A stretch of DNA of 8,157 nucleotides. Origin: an uncultured Bacteroides sp. Its GTDB lineage: Bacteria; Bacteroidota; Bacteroidia; Bacteroidales; Bacteroidaceae. Position 1 is the first letter of the stretch; the number at the start of each line of letters is the position of its first letter. The position numbers were made by a program, and so were the translations under genes. The stretch is from NCBI GenBank assembly GCA_905197435.1, contig CAJJYX010000151.1, positions 1-8,157 of the forward strand, read 5' to 3'. Positions 5,962-8,157 of the stretch are shown in pieces. The notes beneath the pieces are model-generated. The model saw only the letters and a program-made list of their open reading frames with translations. It was not told the origin of the DNA and ran no database searches.

Positions 5962-7257
5962 ATGAAAAGACAATTATTATTTTTAATCTCCACATTCTGC
6001 CTCATCCTCTATAGTTGTGACGATTCTGAAAATGATTCTTTAAAAGTATCACAATCATCGTTCAACAATATCAGTTGTGACGGAACGACGTTGGAAGTAG
6101 ATGTTATCAGTAGCTCGGATTGGACCGTATCCAAAACTGCAAAATGGTGCAATGTCACTCCGGCAAAAGGTTCGGGCAATCAAAAGCTCACATTAGAAAT
6201 AGAGGCAAACTTAGAGGAAACCACGAGGAATGCAACAATCACAATAACTCCTTCGACCGGCGGCATAAGTCAGGCTATCAAAATTACCCAGAATGGTATT
6301 ACCGCTTCTTTCAATCCCGAAACATATCATTATAAACTCCCGGTTATTTTCCATGTGCTCTATCACGACAAAAACGATAAGAACCAATATGTCGAGGTTG
6401 GGAGATTATCCGAAATTCTAAAGAGAGTGAACGAACTTTACCGGAATGCAGGAGCCAACAGTGCAAATATGAACCTGGAATTTGTACTTGCCACAGAAGA
6501 CCCTAAGGGGAAAACATTGCCTGAACCGGGTGTGGAACGCATCGAATGGAATACTGCCGCCATTGATATCAATGATTTCATGTTCAGCAACAACCGAACT
6601 TACAACTACCTGATTTGGGAACCAAACGACTATATCAATATAATGGTATACAAATTTACGGATGCTGACGTAATGGGAGTATCTCATTTTCCATATTCTC
6701 CTACAAAAAATCCTTTATCGGGTACCGAAACCGATTCTCGATTTCTGACAGGAGATAATCTCAAGTACGCTTATTGCGTATCCATCAACAATTCTTATAT
6801 TTACGAGGAGTCCACTACCACAATACCCAATCAGAACGACATGGCTATTACGTTAGCTCACGAACTGGGACATTATTTAGGTTTATACCACGTATTCTCC
6901 GAATCGGATGAGGATGATGTCGATGCTTGCGCGGATACAGATTATTGTACAGACACCTATACTTACGACCGAAAAGCCTACGAGACATGGGTAAAAGCAC
7001 TGGTTGAACAAAACAGACCTATCTCTTTTGAAGATCTTGCCCGCCGCCATGACTGTGTACAGAATATAGACTTTACTTCACGAAATATCATGGATTACGC
7101 TTACAGTTATCTGAATGAGTTCACCGCCCAACAGAAAGCGAGAGTACGCCATATCCTTACTTACAGTCCACTTATACCGGGACCGAAGAAAGGGTTGACA
7201 AGCACACGTGCAACCTATGACGGCCCACTGGATTTACCTATCCGCGTGATGGAATAA
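5962..7257 (+). CDS. zinc metalloprotease lipoprotein, BACON plus M43/pappalysin-like domain
   Basis: A 431-residue predicted surface lipoprotein. The signal peptide ends in LYSC with lipidated C19, followed by acidic DDSEND, the export-signal type for outer-surface display. Residues about 26-113 form a BACON domain (WTVSKTAKWCNVTPAKGSG ... KITQNG). The protease domain begins near KLPVIFHVLYH (about 125) and holds the metzincin site HELGHYLGLYH: zinc ligands H300, H304, H310 and catalytic E301. The Met-turn block NIMDYAYSYLNEFTAQQKARV places M377, as in M43 (cytophagalysin/ulilysin/pappalysin) enzymes. Cysteines in DACADTDYC and HDC probably form disulfides. No propeptide with a cysteine switch is evident. 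It starts 73 bases after birA behind its own promoter and ends at a terminator, so it is a single-gene unit. One sampled line (6601-6660) is 32% G+C against 52% for birA (5281-5340). Substrate unknown. Confidence 0.9.
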   Translation: MKRQLLFLISTFCLILYSCDDSENDSLKVSQSSFNNISCDGTTLEVDVISSSDWTVSKTAKWCNVTPAKGSGNQKLTLEIEANLEETTRNATITITPSTGGISQAIKITQNGITASFNPETYHYKLPVIFHVLYHDKNDKNQYVEVGRLSEILKRVNELYRNAGANSANMNLEFVLATEDPKGKTLPEPGVERIEWNTAAIDINDFMFSNNRTYNYLIWEPNDYINIMVYKFTDADVMGVSHFPYSPTKNPLSGTETDSRFLTGDNLKYAYCVSINNSYIYEESTTTIPNQNDMAITLAHELGHYLGLYHVFSESDEDDVDACADTDYCTDTYTYDRKAYETWVKALVEQNRPISFEDLARRHDCVQNIDFTSRNIMDYAYSYLNEFTAQQKARVRHILTYSPLIPGPKKGLTSTRATYDGPLDLPIRVME

Positions 7258-7276
7258 GATATGAAGCAATAATAGA

Positions 7277-7319
7277 AAAAAAATGGAACCGGTTATTTCA
7301 GTTCCAGTTCCATTTTTTT
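7277..7319. terminator. bidirectional rho-independent-type terminator
   Basis: A run of seven A plus TGGAAC (7277-7289) is the exact reverse complement of GTTCCA plus seven T (7307-7319), a 13-pair stem around a 17-base loop. Both strands end in a T-run, so it can stop the metalloprotease transcript and the TPR transcript. The 7301-7306 GTTCCA copy allows an alternative, shorter stem with TGGAAC at 7284-7289. The right arm lies within the last codons of the TPR gene. Confidence 0.8.
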
Positions 7320-7973
7320 AATCTTGTCCAGCGTCTGCCCTGCCTCTGTGGACGGGAAGAGTTGGAGAACTTTCTGCAAATAGCCCTTGGCTTTGCCATA
7401 CCCGTTGGAAAACACGTCCGACAATCCGTTGCGGTAATGGGCATATTGCATTCGGGTGGGAGATACGATTTTCTTATAATTCTCTTCCAGCGTTTTCTTC
7501 TTTTGTTCGGCCTGCAAATAGTAATAGTTGCCCAAAAAGATGTTCGCCTGAAGATTATCCGCATCCAATGTCAACACCTTCTCATAGAGTTTCAGGGCAT
7601 CTTTCGTCTCTCCGCGCATCATCTGCATCTCCGCACAGGCTACAAGACCCGAAACATCTTCCGGATTGTATTGCAACCATTCCTTATAAAAAAGATACGC
7701 TTTGTCATAATTCCGCTTGTCCTTGTAATAAGCAGCCAGTTCCCGCACAAAACGGGGAGCCACCGCACTGTTCTTCTCAACATTCGTCCAATAATACATC
7801 TCCGTCTGTTCCGTTCCGGCTCCCGCCGCCTGACGGAACAGGCTGACGGCATAGTCATCCTTACCTGCAGACAGGGCTTCGGACACCTTCTGCAACAAGA
7901 CATCCACCGATTGTGCCGAAAGTGACATCGGGAACAACAAGAACCCAAAGATAAGTAAAGTTAAGGTCTTCAT
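7293..7973 (-). CDS. secreted tetratricopeptide repeat protein
   Basis: A 226-residue exported protein of unknown specific role. From the chosen ATG at 7973 it begins MKTLTLLIFGFLLFPMSLSAQS, a clear signal peptide with likely cleavage after A20 and no lipobox Cys, so it is periplasmic or secreted. Several helical TPR-like units follow: SEALSAGKDDYAVSLFRQAA, then FVRELAAYYKDKRNYDKAYLFYKEWLQYNP, then VSGLVACAEMQMMRGETKDALKLYEKVLTLDADN and the following NIFLGNYYYLQAEQ. TPRs form a superhelix for protein-protein contacts; no enzyme motif is seen. An in-frame ATG at 8015 would add 14 residues in front of the signal peptide and is less likely. It has its own promoter and faces the metalloprotease gene, sharing a terminator with it. 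Confidence 0.85.
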   Translation of the reverse strand: MKTLTLLIFGFLLFPMSLSAQSVDVLLQKVSEALSAGKDDYAVSLFRQAAGAGTEQTEMYYWTNVEKNSAVAPRFVRELAAYYKDKRNYDKAYLFYKEWLQYNPEDVSGLVACAEMQMMRGETKDALKLYEKVLTLDADNLQANIFLGNYYYLQAEQKKKTLEENYKKIVSPTRMQYAHYRNGLSDVFSNGYGKAKGYLQKVLQLFPSTEAGQTLDKIKKMELELK

Positions 7974-8028
7974 TTTTTTTAGTATATATAGTTCAACAGC
8001 CTGAAATACCCCCATAGGATATCATCCA

Positions 8029-8060
8029 CAAATTTACCAAATTCCTCCTCAATCATCAAT
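8029..8060 (-). promoter_or_regulatory. promoter of the TPR protein gene
   Basis: On the minus strand ATTG (8060-8057, three of four bases of TTTG) is followed after 20 bases by TAAATTTG (8036-8029), an exact match to the Bacteroides -7 consensus. The start would be near 8024, about 50 bases before the ATG at 7973. Confidence 0.55.
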
Positions 8061-8114
8061 AGTCGAAAGTAGAAATATAGTTAATCTTTCCCACAGTTTT
8101 TTTCTTTTTCTGCG

Positions 8115-8122
8115 TACCTTTG
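8115..8122 (+). promoter_or_regulatory. -7 promoter element for the gene leaving the window
   Basis: TACCTTTG fits TAnnTTTG exactly. The start would be near 8129, with a leader of about 19 bases before the ATG at 8148. No TTTG is seen at -33; a T-rich tract (8097-8109) lies upstream instead. Confidence 0.5.
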
Positions 8123-8147
8123 TTCCCTCTTAAATAAGATATTACAA

Positions 8148-8157
8148 ATGAAGCATA
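8148..8157 (+). CDS. start of an unidentified gene, cut off by the window
   Basis: Only ATG AAG CAT (Met-Lys-His) plus one base is present. It is called because it lies at the right distance behind a perfect -7 element and diverges from the TPR gene. Nothing can be said of its product. Confidence 0.4.

Noticed and set aside
7362..7925. Open frame of 187 codons on the plus strand
   Set aside because: It is antisense to the TPR gene, which has a signal peptide, repeats, promoter and terminator.
7974..8015. Upstream ATG at 8015 for the TPR protein
   Set aside because: It would put 14 polar and hydrophobic residues before an otherwise perfect signal peptide start.

Overview
The window looks like a chromosomal segment from a Bacteroides-type bacterium (Bacteroidales). 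The grounds are the gene content (a psd-pssA pair, a DUF4834 protein, lipoproteins with BACON domains and acidic residues right after the lipobox cysteine), the near absence of Shine-Dalgarno sequences, and repeated exact matches to the Bacteroides -7 promoter element TAnnTTTG. Gene names come from recognising protein motifs by eye; no database search was run.

Layout. 1-1259: 3' part of psd and complete pssA, which together turn CDP-diacylglycerol and serine into phosphatidylserine and then phosphatidylethanolamine. 1327-1626: a small DUF4834 membrane protein, preceded by a sigma-54-like promoter. 1651-2356 (minus): a 77-residue possible ribbon-helix-helix protein followed by tadA, the tRNA adenosine deaminase; they face the previous genes tail to tail. 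2357-2540: a divergent control region with a promoter on each strand and a long imperfect palindrome. 2541-5888 (plus): an S41 protease lipoprotein with BACON and PDZ domains, then yraN, a YjbR/MmcQ protein and birA, closely packed or overlapping and probably one transcript. 5962-7257: a second BACON lipoprotein, a zinc metalloprotease of the M43/pappalysin type, with its own promoter. 7293-7973 (minus): a secreted TPR protein, facing the metalloprotease gene across a bidirectional terminator. 7974-8157: a divergent promoter region and the first codons of another gene.

Most of the window is ordinary core genome: phospholipid synthesis, tRNA modification, protein biotinylation. The accessory-looking parts are the two BACON lipoprotein proteases. 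Both are predicted to be anchored at the outer surface, both are more A+T-rich in sampled lines than birA between them, and they have different catalytic chemistries. No CRISPR array, tRNA, rRNA, insertion sequence or phage gene was seen, and no gap longer than 185 bases lacks a gene. I found no clear new multi-gene system. The most useful leads are regulatory: the sigma-54-like site, the palindrome upstream of the S41 gene, and the operator-like palindrome over the metalloprotease promoter.
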